The notes under the pieces were generated by a model. It had not been told where the DNA came from and searched no databases. It saw only the letters and a program-made list of their open reading frames with translations. This document shows, one piece after another, positions 13,999 to 15,151 of a stretch of DNA of 15,151 nt. Source of the DNA: Candidatus Methylomirabilota bacterium (lineage in GTDB: Bacteria > Methylomirabilota > Methylomirabilia > Methylomirabilales > 2-02-FULL-66-22); the NCBI GenBank assembly GCA_016209725.1, contig JACQVO010000138.1, positions 1-15,151 on the forward strand, in the 5' to 3' direction. Numbering within the stretch: the stretch's first letter is position 1; the number at the start of each line of letters is the position of its first letter. Position numbers and translations under genes: made by a program.

Positions 13999-15083
13999 GA
14001 TGCCGCCTCCCGACCCACCAGGTGCAAGCTGCCCTCCTCGAAGAGGACGCCCACCGGATCCCCCGACCCCAGCAGGCCCACACCGCGGAGATGGACCACC
14101 TTGACCAGGAGGCTCTGCCCACCCACCATCACGTCGTAGAACATCTCGCTGCCGAGATACGTGGCCGCCGCGACGTGCCCCTGCCACCGACCCGTTCCGG
14201 GCGGACCCAGGGCGATTGCCTCCGGGCGGAGGAGCAGCCAGACCGGATCGGTTGGGTGAAATCCTTCCGTCGAAACCCACAGGCGTCCCTGGGGGATCTC
14301 CACCTCGGCCCGCCCGCCGTCCACGGCCCGCACGGTGCCGGCCAGGAAGTTCCCCTTGCCGATGAAATCCGCCACGAATAAGGTCCGCGGGCGGTTGTAG
14401 ATCTCCTGCGGTGTCCCCACCTGCTCGATGCGTCCTCGGTGCATGAGCACAATCCGGTCCGAGAGGGTCATCGCCTCGTCCTGATCGTGGGTCACATAGA
14501 CGCTGGTGATCCGGAGGCGCTGCTGGAGTCGGCGGATCTCCTGCCGCATCTGGACGCGGAGCTTCGCATCCAGATTGCTCAGCGGCTCGTCGAATAACAG
14601 CACCCGCGGCTCGGTGATGAGGGCGCGGGCCAGCGCCACCCGCTGCTGCTGCCCTCCCGACAGTTGGGACGGCAGCCGCGCCTCCGTTCCCTTCAGATCC
14701 ACCAGGTCCAGCATGGAGAAGACCCGATCCCGGATCTCCGGGGCGGGAACCCTCCGGATGCGCAGCCCGTAGCCGATGTTATCGTACACGCTCATGTGGG
14801 GGAACAGTCCGTAGCTCTGAAAGACCATGGAGGTCCGCCGCTTGTTCGCCGGAACCGCGGTGATCCGCTCGTCCCCGATGTAGATCTCTCCCCCGGTCGG
14901 TGTTTCGAAGCCCGCGATCATCCGGAGGACCGTGGTCTTCCCGCACCCGGAGGGACCCAGGAGTGTCACCAGGCTGCCGTCCTTGACCTCCAGGGACACC
15001 CCGTCCACGGCGACGACCTGACCGGAGCCGCCCCGCCCCTCGAAGACCTTGCGCAGATTCTCCACCCGAACGGAATTGCCCAT
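13995..15083 (-). CDS. ABC transporter ATP-binding protein, PotA/UgpC/FbpC type
   Basis: ATPase subunit of an ABC importer, 362 aa, the usual length of the CUT1/MOI group. Walker A is GPSGCGKTT (43-51), Q-loop Q89, signature LSGGQ (141-145), Walker B VLLFDE (161-166) with catalytic E166, D-loop SNLD (169-172) and switch H199 (YVTHDQDEAM). A TOBE regulatory domain fills about 240-360, including LLRPEAIAL. The ATG at 15083 has only a weak ribosome site (AGGCTG). It is the first gene of an overlapping run with the hydroxypyruvate isomerase-like gene and the HAD pseudogene. No permease is beside it within the window; its partners are either just beyond the right edge or the two permeases at the left edge, since CUT1 ATPases can be shared. 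The sequence cannot decide between a sugar, polyamine or iron substrate, but the neighbours favour a sugar. Confidence 0.93.
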   Translation of the reverse strand: MGNSVRVENLRKVFEGRGGSGQVVAVDGVSLEVKDGSLVTLLGPSGCGKTTVLRMIAGFETPTGGEIYIGDERITAVPANKRRTSMVFQSYGLFPHMSVYDNIGYGLRIRRVPAPEIRDRVFSMLDLVDLKGTEARLPSQLSGGQQQRVALARALITEPRVLLFDEPLSNLDAKLRVQMRQEIRRLQQRLRITSVYVTHDQDEAMTLSDRIVLMHRGRIEQVGTPQEIYNRPRTLFVADFIGKGNFLAGTVRAVDGGRAEVEIPQGRLWVSTEGFHPTDPVWLLLRPEAIALGPPGTGRWQGHVAAATYLGSEMFYDVMVGGQSLLVKVVHLRGVGLLGSGDPVGVLFEEGSLHLVGREAAS

Positions 15084-15124
15084 GTGCAGCCTATCCGACT
15101 CCGTCCACTATGAAAGTCCACCCC

Positions 15125-15151
15125 CGCCTCACCCCTCACGCCTCACCCCTC
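15125..15151. repeat. 14-bp tandem repeat running off the window end
   Basis: CGCCTCACCCCTCA (15125-15138) is followed directly by a second copy lacking only its last base at the window edge (15139-15151). It lies upstream of the ABC ATPase start. The C-rich CCTCACCCC word is related to the CCCTCACCC flank of the hairpin repeat at 10492-10540, so both may be of one interspersed family. Confidence 0.6.

Overview
This is a high-GC bacterial window: sampled lines of housekeeping genes are about 67% G+C. It has tightly packed genes, GTG and TTG starts, and Shine-Dalgarno sites. The mix of sugar ABC transporter parts, an MmgE/PrpD protein, an acyl-CoA dehydrogenase and a divergent YchF would suit an uncultured soil or sediment lineage such as Rokubacteria/Methylomirabilota. 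That placement is an impression from gene style, not a test.

Layout. (1) 2-1503, plus strand: the end of a sugar ABC transporter operon, with two MalF/MalG-type permeases, the first cut by the window edge. (2) 1672-3141, plus: an MmgE/PrpD-family protein with its own likely promoter. (3) 3393-6499, minus: a YprB-like exonuclease, the tRNA methylthiotransferase MtaB and an acyl-CoA dehydrogenase, the last two probably co-translated. (4) 6807-7903, minus: a lower-GC island (about 50%) with three tiny, tightly linked genes. They encode an 86-aa beta-rich protein, a 156-aa protein of unknown fold and a 121-aa HEPN-like helical protein. It is followed by 581 bases with no convincing gene. (5) 8485-11651, plus: a tandem PilZ protein, a divergent YchF and a zinc alcohol dehydrogenase. 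YchF has a near-consensus promoter; a hairpin repeat lies before the dehydrogenase and a strong terminator hairpin after it. (6) 11887-12369, minus: a small exported protein with a collagen-like Pro/Gly/Ala tail, preceded by an ATTCG-rich inverted-repeat element. (7) 12565-15083, minus: an overlapping operon of ABC ATPase, hydroxypyruvate isomerase-like TIM barrel and a Cof-type HAD phosphatase. The HAD gene is broken by a one-base frameshift and an apparent internal deletion that removes its motif III/IV region.

How it fits together. The two ends of the window both point to sugar uptake: membrane parts at the left edge, and an ATPase coupled to a sugar-acid isomerase at the right. They lie on opposite strands about 12.5 kb apart, so they may serve different transporters. 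The MmgE/PrpD protein, acyl-CoA dehydrogenase and alcohol dehydrogenase suggest carboxylic acid and alcohol oxidation, but their substrates cannot be read from sequence. The most likely undescribed system is the three-gene low-GC cassette at 6807-7903: its size, coupling and HEPN-like last gene resemble a toxin-antitoxin or defence module, but no member has a proven function.
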